From contig CM042560.1 in NCBI GenBank assembly GCA_023630585.1, positions 9,141,001 to 9,205,000 of the forward strand: 64,000 nucleotides of DNA, in the 5' to 3' direction. Under the pieces are notes generated by a model. The model saw only the letters and a program-made list of their open reading frames with translations. It ran no database searches and was not told the origin of the DNA. Made by a program: the position numbers and the translations under genes. Below, one piece after another: positions 48,223-60,331 of this stretch (positions within the stretch are counted from its first letter, which is position 1; each line of letters starts with the position of its first letter). The DNA comes from Cranoglanis bouderius (taxonomy: Eukaryota > Chordata > Actinopteri > Siluriformes > Cranoglanididae).

Positions 48223-48429
48223 AGTATGGTTCCCACACCTTCTGTGCTTGGACCCCTAATAATAATAACAATAATAAGCAATGAAGCGAATAAAATCCAA
48301 TTGAATTTGTGTCAGCTAAATCTAAAATGCAATCGAGTTCCGGACGTTTAACTCTCTGGAGTGACGGGCACTTTACAGTAACAGCTTTACAAGAAATCAA
48401 CGGTAAACGATCCAAAAGAATAACGTCCT

Positions 48430-49270
48430 AAACTCCATCGGATCTCAGAAACGTCCCGGGTCTAAGAGAAAGTGCTCGCTCTGGTGAAAGCTCCGGTTAC
48501 GTATCCCGCAGCGATGCTGTCCATCTTCAGAGAAAATATCACCTCGAACTGTGCGTCCCGGTCAATTGAGTGTTGCCACCTATTGTGTGCGTGCGTGCGC
48601 GCGCCCCCTCCTCCGCGACGCTCGCGCGATTTTGTTTTCCACAACCGCGTCCTCAATGTTATTTGCGTTCATGAAACACGCGTCCAAAATCACACTCCAC
48701 GCGCTGCAGAATGAGGCTTCCGAACACGCGACGGCTGCAGCTGTAGCTCCGTCTCCTCTTGTGCCAGAGCGCGCTCTGTGAGACGCGGATCCTCCAGTAA
48801 AAACAGGAGTGAAAGCAAAAGCCGGCCTGGATCTGGAGCGCGCGCTCACCGGAGAGCACGGTGGTGTTGCATGCTGCTTGCATCACCGACTTAAAATGAA
48901 CAGCGCTTCAGATATCTATTTAAGACACTCATTAGGTGACACACCTTCCACACGCTCCTGGGGTAGAGTTTATGACGAGTGTGTTTCGTGGGGGGAAACA
49001 GGAATGAGGTACGGATAGATAAACGGAGAGTGCTCGAGACTGAAATAAAAGTGCAGCCCCGGGGGGGACGGGGGATGGTTGGGGGGGGGATGGTAAGGGG
49101 GGATGGTTGGGGGGTGCGTTCCTTCTAAAGGTTTGGCATTCAGGTGGAAAGTGCAGAAAGTGATCTGAAAACAATGCATGCAAAACAGTAAGAGGAGCAC
49201 GTGATCCGCTCCGGATTGCACAACCATCCGGCGCGCGACAGCGGGGCGGGGCGGGGTTTTCAGTCTCCCT
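48430..49270 (-). promoter_or_regulatory. CpG-rich promoter and 5' UTR candidate of the long agap1 transcript
   Basis: This is the only clearly CpG-dense stretch in the window, for example GTGCGTGCGTGCGCGCGCC and CCGCGACGCTCGCGCG near 48590-48630. It starts about 400 bp upstream of the ATG at 48035 on the coding (minus) strand. Such islands commonly mark vertebrate promoters. No TATA box or unique start site can be fixed by eye, and the 5' UTR may be spliced. Confidence 0.6.
49050..49128 (+). other. G-run cluster with quadruplex potential upstream of the promoter candidate
   Basis: At least five runs of five to nine G are separated by short loops (ACGGGGGATGGTT, ATGGTAAG and ATGGTT types) on the plus strand, so the C-rich strand is the agap1 coding strand. 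The cluster lies about 1 kb upstream of the long-isoform ATG and at the edge of the CpG-rich stretch. Confidence 0.6.
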
Positions 49271-49492
49271 GTCAATCAAATGGTTTCGAAGGCAGCTGGG
49301 CTCACCTGAGGTCTGCTAGTGTCGAGGTTCTTTTAAAAGCTCAAAATAATCACTTACACGCTAATGTACTTTTACCTTAGAGTCGCACCCTCACATGGGA
49401 GCAATCACACGACTTTATTCCACATAAAGTGATTTTTTTTTCATGTTAATTTCATCTCATCGTTTTCATTTTTCAGATGTGGTTTTTCCCTC

Positions 49493-49507
49493 ACGTGAAA
49501 ATGTCTT

Positions 49508-49562
<55 letters not shown>

Positions 49563-49580
49563 AAAAAGACATTTTCACGT
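49493..49580. repeat. Perfect inverted repeat around a (TA)n core
   Basis: Arms ACGTGAAAATGTCTTTTTT and AAAAAAGACATTTTCACGT pair fully and enclose about 46 bp of TA repeats. The whole could extrude as a cruciform. It may be the remains of a short foldback element. Confidence 0.85.
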
Positions 49581-49954
49581 ATATATATATATATGAGCAC
49601 AATGTTAATAAAACATGTTGAGCTGCACCTTTTTCATGATCACATACTAAGATAACGATTAGATGAGATAAACCTGTTTAATCCTTTGTGGAAAACTTAA
49701 AACACTTGTTCCAGCAGAGTGTTACACATAGGAGCTAGATACATCTAACACACTAACATGAGTGTCAATATGACAAGAATGAATAATGAGTGGTAGGAGA
49801 ATGATACACAGGGAACTAAACAAACACATCAGAAAATATGCAAAATCAGCAAATTGTCCAATTCACTCACAGACAGGAACATTTATGATGTGTGATGTTT
49901 CTGTAAGGTTATATAAACACCTAAATTATGTTATACTTTATAAAGCAGACAGTG

Positions 49955-49982
<28 letters not shown>
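49955..49982. repeat. (AC)n microsatellite
   Basis: About 14 units. Confidence 0.9.
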
Positions 49983-49985
<3 letters not shown>

Positions 49986-50049
49986 AAAGCTACACTTTTA
50001 TCTGCCCACTCCTCATTGCCCTTCTCTCTCCAGAAGAGGGAGGTGTCTG

Positions 50050-50300
50050 TAATACAGATTAATCCTCTAATCTCCCCTCAAAACCCTGCGCCTTGGTTTC
50101 GCCTGACATTTGTGGAATCATTACGGAGATTAAGTGTGGTTTAGTTAGGGGTTCTTTAGCGCTCGTTCTCGCCCAGCTGCTTTCTGCTTTCTCATTTACC
50201 GCCCCTCCCTGCCCAAAAGAGCACCACCTGCTCAAATGTGCCTCCATCATGAACAAGGTCCTTCCAGCATCACCATCCCCCTCCTCCATCACACTCAATA
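50050..50300. promoter_or_regulatory. Repeat-poor candidate conserved element upstream of the promoter
   Basis: A complex stretch about 0.8 kb beyond the CpG-rich region, with GGAGATTAAGTGTGGTTTAG (RUNX-like TGTGGTTT) and CCCAGCTGCTTTCTGCTTTC. No convincing coding frame. Conservation was not tested. Confidence 0.3.
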
Positions 50301-50829
50301 ATACGCAAGGTACGTTCAGGAAGTGAGCTAGTAATATCCAGGCTTATCAAGTGTTATATATAATGCTACACTTAATAAAGCAGACAGCATCGAAGCTACA
50401 ATTCTATCTGCCCTCCTGCCTACTCCCATTGCCTCTCTCTGGCTCTCTGAATGCACAAGAAAATATCTAAAACATTTATAGATGTTCGAATTCGTTAGGC
50501 ATTTAAGTAGGCCAAGTCATGCAAAGAGAAATTATTTGTAAACAGACCACATTAAGATGGTATTAGCGAACATATAACACGTGTTCACTTATTCCACTGA
50601 TAGTATGGATTTAGACACATCAGCAGTGTGAAACACACAAAGGTACAAATATACAGTATATTCTATAGTATAAGTGCAAATCTACTGAAAATGCAGAAAC
50701 GAACTGCATTCCAGATTTTGTATTTTCCATATTTTAGCAACCAAAAAGAAGTGCAGGAAAAGTCATTAAGGACTCGTCTGGAGTGCAAGGTAAATCATCT
50801 TAACTTCATGACACACAGTTGCCTTAATA

Positions 50830-51152
50830 AAGCCGGATTTACACTGTACGATTTACACCTCGATTTTCCTTTGTAGACAAACATCCCACAACCTTTAAAA
50901 AAAAAAAAAGCATAAAAATACGCATAAGACGACATGCTCACCGCCGGCTGATTAAGTGCCATCGCAGTCAAAGGCAGCCAACGACAAAGTTCTGGAAGTG
51001 TCAAAACTTTTGGATTAAAATCTCACAGTGTAACTGAGGCTACGACGCTCGTATAAAAAGCCATCGACAGAAGGATGGAACAGGATGACGTGAAACTCAC
51101 GGGGCCGTTACAAGTATTTGTATTAGAAGACTGCAGAAATGGCAGTCTAAAT
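50830..51152. mobile_element. MITE with AAAGCCGGATTTACACTG ends
   Basis: AAAGCCGGATTTACACTGTAC at the left and GCAGTCTAAATCCAGCCTGC at the right are inverted repeats. Non-coding interior of about 280 bp. Confidence 0.55.
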
Positions 51153-51159
51153 CCAGCCT

Positions 51160-53780
51160 GCATCGGCAAAACTGTAAAGAAATGCGCCAATGGTGAGATA
51201 CACCATTTACATAAGGATTTACATAAGGCTGTGTGAAACATTAGTGTAAATAACATGGCTGAATAAAACAGTGGTAACTGAAGTGTCCCTCTCTTAGTGC
51301 ACAGGTTTCCAACCTTGGTCGTATACATTTTAGTGTTTGCCCTGCGTCATGTGTGTTCCCAACACACTTGATTCAACTAACAGCCCTTCCTGTACTGAAG
51401 TTGGTGTGTCAGAGCAGGAAAAACACTAAAATGTGCAGGACATGGGGTACTCCAGGACCCTCCAGTGGAATGAGTGGTGCCCATCACGGGGGGGGGGGAT
51501 TTAATGCAACTCGTACAGGGGGTAGGGGATGATCCTGTTCCTAATGATCTTAGAGCCGGCAGCCTGAACTAGCCTGTGCACTAGACTATTGCTTATATAC
51601 TCCCTCATCCACTGAATTATTAACAGACATACAAGATTGATAATGTAATAACCATCATCACAGGACAGTGGTCGTCGGTGTAGGGTCCGTGAACCACAGA
51701 CACGGGGTCTGGGATACTATTTTGTCACAGTGGTGGAAATCACAACCCAACATGCAGAGTTGTTCCATAGTTATTTGCATTTCAGCACAGCGCTCCGTAA
51801 TCTCCATCAGAATCGTCCTCGCGCTAGTACAAATAGCTCAGAGTAGAAGAAGAATAATATCGAGCTAAAACCCTGTTCGAGAGGAGTTAGTAGTATTTGA
51901 CTGGTCACTTGAATTGAAAGGGTTTAACCCAAACCACCATTAGGAGTCTAAGTGGAAAAATTCAGGAATTAATAATCTATGGCTCCAGTAAATACCCAAA
52001 ATATTATTACACACATTTAAATAATGAGCATAATATTTGAACAGTTGGTTATGTTCATAAAAATAAGTGCTGAGGGGGTCTGTGTAATTTATTTTAAATG
52101 TTTGCGATCCCCTGTTGTAAGATACTTGTATATTATTTTATTAATTTAGAATGAATTTTCTGGCTTATGAACTGATCGTATGTAGGCTACTTAATTTTTT
52201 TTATTTTTTTTAACCAATTATAAGCTAAGCTATGCTTCAACATGAGCCTGACATAGATCAGATACATCCAAAAGCATATGTTGCTATAGTAACTAAGCGG
52301 ATTTTAAGATAAGCTTCCTTCGATGTACCGAAATTGGTGAAAATGAGCTTGGATTGTTTGCAATAAGCCTGGCTTATCAAGTTAGCTCTCTTTATGCAAT
52401 ACTATGCAGATCTTCTTGCATCTGACAGATCCAAAATGAAAGAGTTATATCCGTCACTGCTCAGGGCTAACGCTGTTTTTTGGCTTGGTGCGAGGGATGG
52501 AGTTTCATTTCTTTTGAGCAAGAAGTTCCTGAGTTATGGGGGAAACAATTTTGCATACTGTTCTGAAAATATTTCTTTAATTTACACTTTTATTGTTCCT
52601 ACTGTAGCAGTGGCTATAAAAATATAATGAGATATTATGAGAATATGTCTGTTCAAATAATATGTACAATCCAAACTCTGGCTTAGAACTGATTTAAAAC
52701 TTTTCACACAAAAAAAAAAAGTAAGCACCGGCAATTACATAACCAGGAGCATGTGCATTTAGACTGCTTTGCCTTTCTGCCTTGCTATGCGTCCCTTTCT
52801 TATTTCTTCATAACGTACTGTTTCAACAGCGTCCCAGTTTCTTTTGTTAAGACCTGCAAACCAATGACAGGATCAGTTTCACATAATGCCATTATTTTCT
52901 TCCAAAGCAGCTCTAATTGCAGAGAGGCAAAACCCTGAAACAAGCAAGACGGCAGCAAATATCCTACACCGGGGGGGGGGGGGGGGGGGGGCGCAAATTA
53001 TACACCAACCTACACTGCCGAGTAACTTCAAACACAAGCCACCCTTTTATCATAGTCAAAAGCCTGACATGAGCAAGGCGTAAACAGAGTAACGCAAGAG
53101 CTGCGCTACTGCAGTTCGATATTTTGTAACGTCGTACTTCAGTTGCTCCTGCATTTTAAGAATGCTTCACCGTAGTTAGGAATGCAAAGCAGGCACACTC
53201 TGTGTTCAGAGGGAACATAAAAGCACATCCATGTGAAGTATGTACAGGTAATGACATCAGGCATGTGTTTGGATGTGCTTGGACGTCAGCCATGTGGAAT
53301 AAATGAATTCAGAACTGAATTACATACGCTGGCTAAAATGATGAATACTTGAGTGAGTGAAAAGTAAATCACTGTTTTGTTTTTTTCTTATGCAGTTATG
53401 TACACTATGTACTCACAGTCAATACAAACCAGAAGGAGAGAGATACTGATCCTAACACGTCAGCAGCACCACACAGAGCTGAACACTGTGTTCTGAAATT
53501 GGAGCAGTTCTTGAAATAATAGGTGTTTATTATCAGGTTCAAAGCGTACACAGCAGTGAATTTGCTCCAGCGTTATTTGGCCGGTGCCTTTATCATGACC
53601 CAGAAAGACAAAGGCATGTGATAATTACAGACCAAATCACTAAAATGCTGCTTTCATGAAATCTGAAGTGCAAACACAAATCTAGGTGCTTTGTTTCCAG
53701 ACAGGATACTGAAGTTAGTCTGCAGTAAATACAGCACTAAAGACGTTTGTATAAGATAAGCTACGCTGTTTATTAATAAG
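51160..53780. other. Upstream region without recognised genes
   Basis: AT-rich sequence with only a poly(G) run. No exon, SINE or transposon end is named here. Confidence 0.5.
52972..52993. repeat. Poly(G) run of about 22
   Basis: Uninterrupted G. Runs this long are prone to assembly length errors. Confidence 0.85.
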
Positions 53781-54032
53781 GATTTATTATAATAACCCAC
53801 CTACCAAGACATCATGTCGTAGACTCTCAGTCTGAGATGGTCGCTGTGGTGGCTTTGTCTGTTTCTCTGGTGTAACTAGTATCATTAGAAACATTGCTGA
53901 CAATGGTAAAAAAAAAAGATTGAGCTCACTTAGGCAAATCAATTGTTGTGCCTTCACCAGCCCAAAAAAAAGGAAAAAAAAAAACAGTCCAACCCCAAGT
54001 CTAGTAAACAGAAACATGATTATACGAGAATA

Positions 54033-54870
54033 TTCACCATTCAGCCATAACATTAAAACCAGCTGCGTAATACTGTGCCACCAGTACAGCTCTGAACCGC
54101 TGAGGCATGGACTCCACAAGACCACTGAAGGTGTGCTGTGGTATCTGGCACCAAGATGTTAGCAGCAGATCTTTTAAGTCCTGTAAGTTGCGAGGTGAGG
54201 CCTTGTTTGTCCAGCACATCCCCACTGTTGCTCGATCGGACTAAGATCTGGGGAATTTGGAGGCCAAGTCAACAACTTGAATGCTTTGTTATGTTCCCCA
54301 AACCATTCCTGAACAATTTTTGCAGTGTGGCAGGGTGCATTATCCTGCTGAAAAAGGCCACTGTCATTAGGGAATACTGTTGAATACGCAGCTGTGACGC
54401 ACTGTGTGTTCTGACACCTTTCTATCACAGCCAGCATGAACTTTTTCAGCAATTTGTGCTACAGTAGCTCTTCTGTGGGATCGGACCAGATGGGCTAGCC
54501 TTCGCTTCCCCACACGCATCAGTGAGCCTTGGGCGCCCAAGACCCTGTCGCCGGTTCACCAGTTATCATTCCTTGGACCACTTTTGGTAGGTACTAACCA
54601 TTGCATATCAGGAACACTCCACAAGACCTGCCGTTTTGGAGATGCTCTGACCCAGTCGTCTAGTCATCACAATTTGGCCCTTGTCAAAGTCGCTCAGATC
54701 CTTACGCTTGCCCATTTTTCCTGCTTCCAACACATCAACTTTGAGAACTGACTGTTCACTTGCTGTCTAATATATCCCACCCCTTGACAGGAGCCAATGT
54801 AACAAGATAATCAATCAATGTTATTCACATCATCTTTCAGTGGTTTTTATGTTATTGCTGATCGGTGTTC
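54033..54870 (-). mobile_element. Tc1 element of the DD36E spacing class, internally deleted
   Basis: Its ends share CAGCCATAACATTAAAACCA at the left and its mirrored form at the right (TGGTTTTTATGTTATTGCTGATCGG). On the minus strand an N-terminal piece starts MGKRKDLSDFDKGQIV (near 54715). A C-terminal piece reads LFQQDNAPCHTAKIVQEWF then WPPNSPDLSPIEQQW. Thirty-six residues separate the Asp and the Glu. The first catalytic Asp and the central part are deleted at about 54375-54455. At 838 bp it is about half of a full element. A second, smaller fragment of the family is at 57472-57656. Confidence 0.88.
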
Positions 54871-54874
54871 AATA

Positions 54875-55340
54875 AGGTTTTGGGCCACCATGAGCCACCA
54901 GATCAGCTGGATTGTTCCTTGGCATCGATTCTACAACTCTCTGGAGTTTTAGGGATGAGCACCATACTTCCAAATGATATTCCCTCGATTGGTGTTTTGA
55001 TGACGGTGGTGGAGAGGGCTTTCTAACAAATCGGTCTGAAATCTTTCACAGGTGTCCCATAGGTTTGAACTGTGGTTTGTTGACTGTGAAAGCCATAGCA
55101 TTTGATTTACATCATTTACATCCTTATGAAAGCATTCAGTGAGCCCTCGTGTCCTGTGAATGGGTGGGGGGTAGATAGAAATGTTTCATCGTGATCAGTC
55201 AGAAGTCAGAATAACTTGGTATTGATCTGATTTTCACTGTAAGCGGGCAGAACCATGCCTGCAAAATTCCCCCGGCAGCATAACAGTGCCACCAGACTCG
55301 CTCACTGCAGGGGTCAAACATTCAGGGCTGGATCATACAC
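54875..55340 (-). mobile_element. C-terminal remnant of another Tc1 family
   Basis: On the minus strand, pieces such as VESMPRNNPADLVAHGGPKP and SKHQSREYHLEVWCSSLKL are recognisable as a transposase C-terminus, with GVLCCRGNFAGMVLPAYSEN-like words further upstream. The frame is broken many times. It directly abuts the DD36E element. Confidence 0.55.
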
Positions 55341-55749
55341 ATGCACTCACTCACTCGCTGAGAATTTTGTCTTATCTGATTATATCAGTTTTATCCTCGT
55401 ATCTCTGTAGACCAGCGCTGATGCTTTTTGCACCACTGAATTCTGAAATGTCTTTGTAATGAGGGGTTTATTCACTGAAACACTACTACAATATCCCTCT
55501 CAGGACAAATTATTCTTGCTGGCAGTCTGATGATGTTTCTGTACTGATGTACTCAGTAACCTGAAAAACAGTTACTATTCTTTAGATATCACACTAATGC
55601 ACGGTCATCGAACTGTCAAACAAATTCCAACCCTATTTACTGTCTTTCCTATCGATTTAATTGCAGATGTCACTAGCTATTGAAACACATCCTGTCAAGC
55701 TGTCTTTGTGACTGAAGCTCCTGCTCCATGCTGCTGTAACGAAGCCTCT

Positions 55750-55960
55750 TTCAAAGACAACGCCCAGCTCGACACGCATCCACTGAAGTTCTCAGGAACA
55801 ATATTATTAAACAAAACTCAAACGGGAAAAGCTACAGAGCCATAGCAAAGACCTTAAACACAACTGGTTTGATAATAAGCAGGTGGAAAGTTTATGGAAC
55901 CACAACTAATCATCTCTGGACAGTGTACCATGCGAGATTTCACACCGTGCTCTGGACGTA
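55750..55960 (+). pseudogene. Tc1-type helix-turn-helix fragment, plus strand
   Basis: The plus-strand frame VLRNNIIKQNSNGKSYRAIA, KTLNTTGLIISRWKVYGTTT resembles the first DNA-binding domain of Tc1 transposases. It ends at TAA a short way on. The orientation is opposite to the neighbouring fragment, so it belongs to a separate insertion or a rearrangement. Confidence 0.5.
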
Positions 55961-57471
55961 TCCTAAATAACAAAAACAAGTGCCTGGCTACTTATTTCCC
56001 TGCACTATACAGTATTTGAGCTTTAATAGAACAATCTTTTAAATGTTTAATATAAGTCTAATTAAATAAACATAAATAAAAATGCCAAGCAGGGCTTTAT
56101 GTTAATGATTATTATGGTAATATATGCAATACACAACAACAGTCTTCCAAATACAAGCACAGTTGTCAGGTCTAATAGCTTTTCAAACCTACTACTTTAT
56201 TAGATTATTGATGTATTAGACCTACATGCAGCCTATGTAAAAGGATTGTTGAGGGTTGGAATGCGAGAACTGATATGTTAAAACATGGGTTCTGCTCAGT
56301 GCAAATTTTGAATCCTGTTTCTGAACGCACACAGTATAAAACCATAATAAAAAAATAAGACTGTATAAATGAGAAGCTTGTAGTTGAATGTACCACAGTT
56401 AGCCTAATTAAAGAAAACAATATGTAACATTAGCGATCATCTGATTTGATCATAAATACAGTCATCCCTGTTCTTTTTTTAGCTAAAGAAACCAAAAATT
56501 GTGATTGTAATGAAAATATGATTGATTGTGCGGCCTGATTCTGGTGTGTTACCTAGTTGGAGTGAAAACTTGCAGTAGAGCATAATACCTTTGTCAAGAT
56601 ATGGGCAAAAGCTGAAAAACAAGACACGAATCCTACAATTTGAGCAAGGAGAAAATATCTACGTGTCTCAACTTTTTCTTTTTCTACTTTCCAATTAACA
56701 ATGACGGCGATTTCCTTGCACGTCTTACTAGGCCAATAAAACCTGATTCTGGAGAAGAAGGACGGACAGATGACTGATTTGAGATGGAGAGATGAACCGA
56801 TTGAAGCAGGTGTTCTTCAGTCTGTTCTCCGCTCTACGGCAAGGCTTTCATCCCAGATAAAAGGCTTAAGGGGGATTTTTTTTTTTATAATCCCTGTTTA
56901 ACACTCTGCTTCTGGATTTTTTTTCCTCCAATAACTGCAATATCATTTCCCGGTACTCGTAACAGAACAGATTCTTTCACATCCAGCTTGTGTACAATTG
57001 CTGCCCTTTCTTATCAGGGCAGATTTAACAGCTCACTAGTGTTGGAAATAACAGGATGTCCTCAGCAGGTGTATTCAAAGCACTCAACATGTTATTCGTT
57101 ATATTGGATTCTGTTTCACAATAGCGTTAGCCGTTTTTAACTATTTTTGGCCGAAATTTTTTGGTGGCATCCCTAATAATACACTGATTGGTTTTATTTC
57201 GGGATGAGTGGGCGGGGCTTGCAGAAAGTCATTAAATATAAGAGAGTCCAAAACACCTGCACAACTGTCACTCATTTTACATGGTGCTCGAAAAAGTCAG
57301 GAACCGGTGAGGGTACCAAGAAGCACTATCTCCACCTTTCATCCACTGTAAAGATAAAAAAAATAAATATAAAATATAAAAATAATTGTAAATAAATAGG
57401 TAAATAAATAATAAATATAAAAATCATGTATATGTAGTTTATCTCCCATTGTTTCCTGACTTTTTGGAGGA

Positions 57472-57656
57472 ATCTGGAGGCCAAGTCAACACTGTTGGCC
57501 TTCGCTCCCCATGCGCATTAATGAGTCTTGGGCGCACCTGACCTTGTCGCCGGTTCACCAGTTGTCCTTCCTTGGACCACTTTTGGTAGGTACTAATCTT
57601 GCCTTACTAAGACCTGCCATTTGGGAGATGCGGTGACCCAGTCACCTAGCCTTCAT
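57472..57656 (-). mobile_element. Short fragment of the DD36E Tc1 family
   Basis: GGAGGCCAAGTCAACAC is followed directly by GGCCTTCGCTCCCCATGCGC and TCGCCGGTTCACCAGTTGTC, the same words as in 54033-54870, with a still larger internal deletion and no ends. Confidence 0.8.
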
Positions 57657-59271
57657 CATACAAATATTAAAAAAGGGAAAATGGTATCGAAAGTCTTTTT
57701 ATCCAATGACTTGATTAATCAAAGAAATAATCGGCCAATTAATCAATTATGAAAGTAGTCGTTAGTTGCAGCCCTATTAACAGGTCTGTAAGCAGGAAAA
57801 TAAAAACTACTGCAAATCCATAATTGAAAATAATATTTAAAACAAGCTGTAAACTGAACTGAAGCCAAACTGTCTATATGACAGGGACACAGTCCGTAAT
57901 CTACTAGAAAATCTAGTCTAGTTTCTTATCTAACACACGCCAGACTCTTCTCTCTGCTAAGCATCCATATCAGCATTATCTCCTCTGCTTGGATTAAGTC
58001 AAACCTTTCAAAACCGCCGAGACTTCCCAAATCTGAAAAGGGAAAAACATGTAAAAGCAGTAACATGTGGCGGGCTGTGTGATGGAGGAAGAGTGACAGT
58101 TGTGCAGTCATCAGGGCACGGTTAACAGAAAGCCCTTTCAATCAACGTGGAAACACAAAGGCAGCAGAGCAGAGGGTTTGTTTTTTCCTGCCGAGCCCAA
58201 GAGTTCAGCGGGCTAGCATTAAGATGGAGATCAGGAAACCAAAAGCCAGATGGGACCTGGCACTGCGGCGGAACAGAAAAGGAAGAGGTGCTCTTGCTTA
58301 ATGTAGTCTACACTTGAACACACCCTTGGCTTCAAGCAGCTGCCTCTCCTCCCACACACACACACACGTTATTCCCGCTCTGCATCGCATTAAATATGAA
58401 ACACATCTCACACTCTCACACACACACACACAGGTTAAGGTTTGACTTCGCATTTCGACACACTTAAACAATGCTGTTAAACAAAAATGTAAACAGGGCT
58501 GTTAAAAAGGAGCCACCGATGGCTTGAGTAAAGCAGCTTTGCGGATCGTTGGCTGCTCCATGGTGGGTTCGGAGCAGATGCTGAACAAATCTCTCTGCTC
58601 ATCAATTCATTTTGGTTATTTAAATCTCAGAACACACACACAGAGCGTAGGCTCTTTGTTACACACATGTAGGTGTAAATCAAAATGTTTCAAATTGTAT
58701 TGTTACAAATGAAAACATTAATTAATCCATTTGCAGTGTCACACGACTGCACTCATGAGTAAATATTCGAGAAGAAAGGGAGCTAGAGTGATAGAAAAAG
58801 AGTGAGTGTGTGTGGGAGAAGCAGCACACTGCCTTTCATCCCTCTGAGGAGGCAGAAATTGGGTTAGTTAATCTAGAGAGAGAGAGAGAGTACAGACCCC
58901 TGCTGGTGCACGCGCACACACACACACACACACTCCGCACTGGCATTAATACTGAAAATACGCACACTAAAGCACAGAAATAAGAATCACGCTTTCACAG
59001 AAATGCAAAGATATACACAAAATCTATGATCTCTCTCTTACATCCACACACAACAATTATACACAACAAACAATTACGAGCTAATATTCCTTAATTCCTG
59101 CTCACACACTCTGAGACTTCAGGGTCTTAACGTAAGCTTCATGTTATCCAAGGTAATCAGGAGACAACCACCACAGCAAAACGACAATAAAATAAACAAT
59201 TCAAATTTCTTGACTCCATGATTAGCTCAAAAAATAAAGAAAAGGAAAGAAAAGAAAAGCGTGAATCTTAC

Positions 59272-59332
59272 CTGTGAGGACCACCATCCACATGATGAGG
59301 ACATGAAAGAAAAGAGAAAGAAAAAGATTCAT
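59272..59332 (-). CDS. Possible signal-peptide first exon (unidentified gene)
   Basis: An ATG at 59332 opens 20 codons plus one base before a strong donor CACAG|GTAAGA (intron starts at 59271). The peptide MNLFLSLFFHVLIMWMVVLT is strongly hydrophobic with a short polar start, as in a signal peptide or anchor. Phase-1 introns right after signal peptides are common in vertebrate secreted and membrane proteins. The ATG context is weak (C at -3). A phase-compatible acceptor with a long pyrimidine tract (CCCTTTTCAG|AT) lies downstream at 58032 and could continue as DLGSLGGFERFDLIQAEE and more to a TAA at 57926. The pyrimidine-rich stretch could instead be the tail of an intron, or the match may be chance. 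Confidence 0.25.
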
Positions 59333-59654
59333 TAGGAGAAATTAAGCTTATACCACATACACTGCAATGCATTTAAATGTACAGCATCAGAGAGGTGTAA
59401 TATAAAACATGCTGCAGAATGATAATGCACGTTATATTCTTTGCTAAATGTAAAAAAAAAAAAAAAGTCACACACTTCCGTAACGACTGGCCAGTAGTGC
59501 TTTCTACTACCACTTACTACTTCCTGTTAGCGAGCTTGCCTGATAGATCACCTGCATATTACTGTTCTGCAAAACCATTTTGCTTCCCCTGAAGCATTTC
59601 TGACAACGCTTTAACTCTTCTGTAGACTTCCGATCTTCTTTATAATAAAAATTT

Positions 59655-59990
59655 TTTAAAAGGTCCTGTGGCTTGGTGGGAGGTGCCTACTCTCATCACA
59701 TATCAATCAGAGCAACACTAGCCAATCATGGGCGTCTGTGAGATCATGTATGCGGAAGGGGGCAGATAGGGCTTTCCTCAGAGGGTGTTGTGCCGCCCTG
59801 TGATGCAGCATGAGCAGCAGTTCCAAAAGATGCAGTTGGTTGGTTTCACATATCTCTTAGGAAGCACGTGATAGCCTTCACCCTCCGCAGTTTGTAGCTG
59901 TACTATGATTGGGGAGACCTGGATGGTGGGTGGAAATTGGCCAAGACTAAATTAGGGAGAAAAATGGGGAGGGGGCGATAATCACAAGAT
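59655..59990 (+). mobile_element. SINE-like element, copy 2
   Basis: It shares CTAGCCAATCATGGGCGTCT, GTGAGATCATGTATGCGGAAG and GGGCAGATAGG with copy 1. It ends GGGAGAAAAATGGGGAGGG, a tail often seen at SINE ends in catfish-like genomes. Confidence 0.5.
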
Positions 59991-60216
59991 CCTCAGATGA
60001 TATCTCAGAAAAACGTACTGTAACGCTTTATCACAATATTGATAAAGTTGATTATACTGTCAAACTGGCCAACTCCTAAACTGCAATCCCATGGGATTTG
60101 AAAGACCAGACAAAAAAAGGTTGTAGCTGTTAATTTATAAAATATTGCTGAACTTTATTATGAAAAATAACCAGCACTGAGTGTACCATGAAAATGTACT
60201 GTCCTTTTTTAAATGA

Positions 60217-60218
<2 letters not shown>

Positions 60219-60289
<71 letters not shown>
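60219..60289. repeat. (TA)n microsatellite
   Basis: About 35 TA units, 40 bp from a Tc1 insertion. Confidence 0.95.
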
Positions 60290-60291
<2 letters not shown>

Positions 60292-60331
60292 TTATTTTTT
60301 ATTTTTTTTAACTATTAATAAGTACAGTATA

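Noticed and set aside
48472..48781. Plus-strand frames in the CpG-rich region
   Set aside because: Long frames are expected by chance in GC-rich DNA, and no conserved motif is visible.
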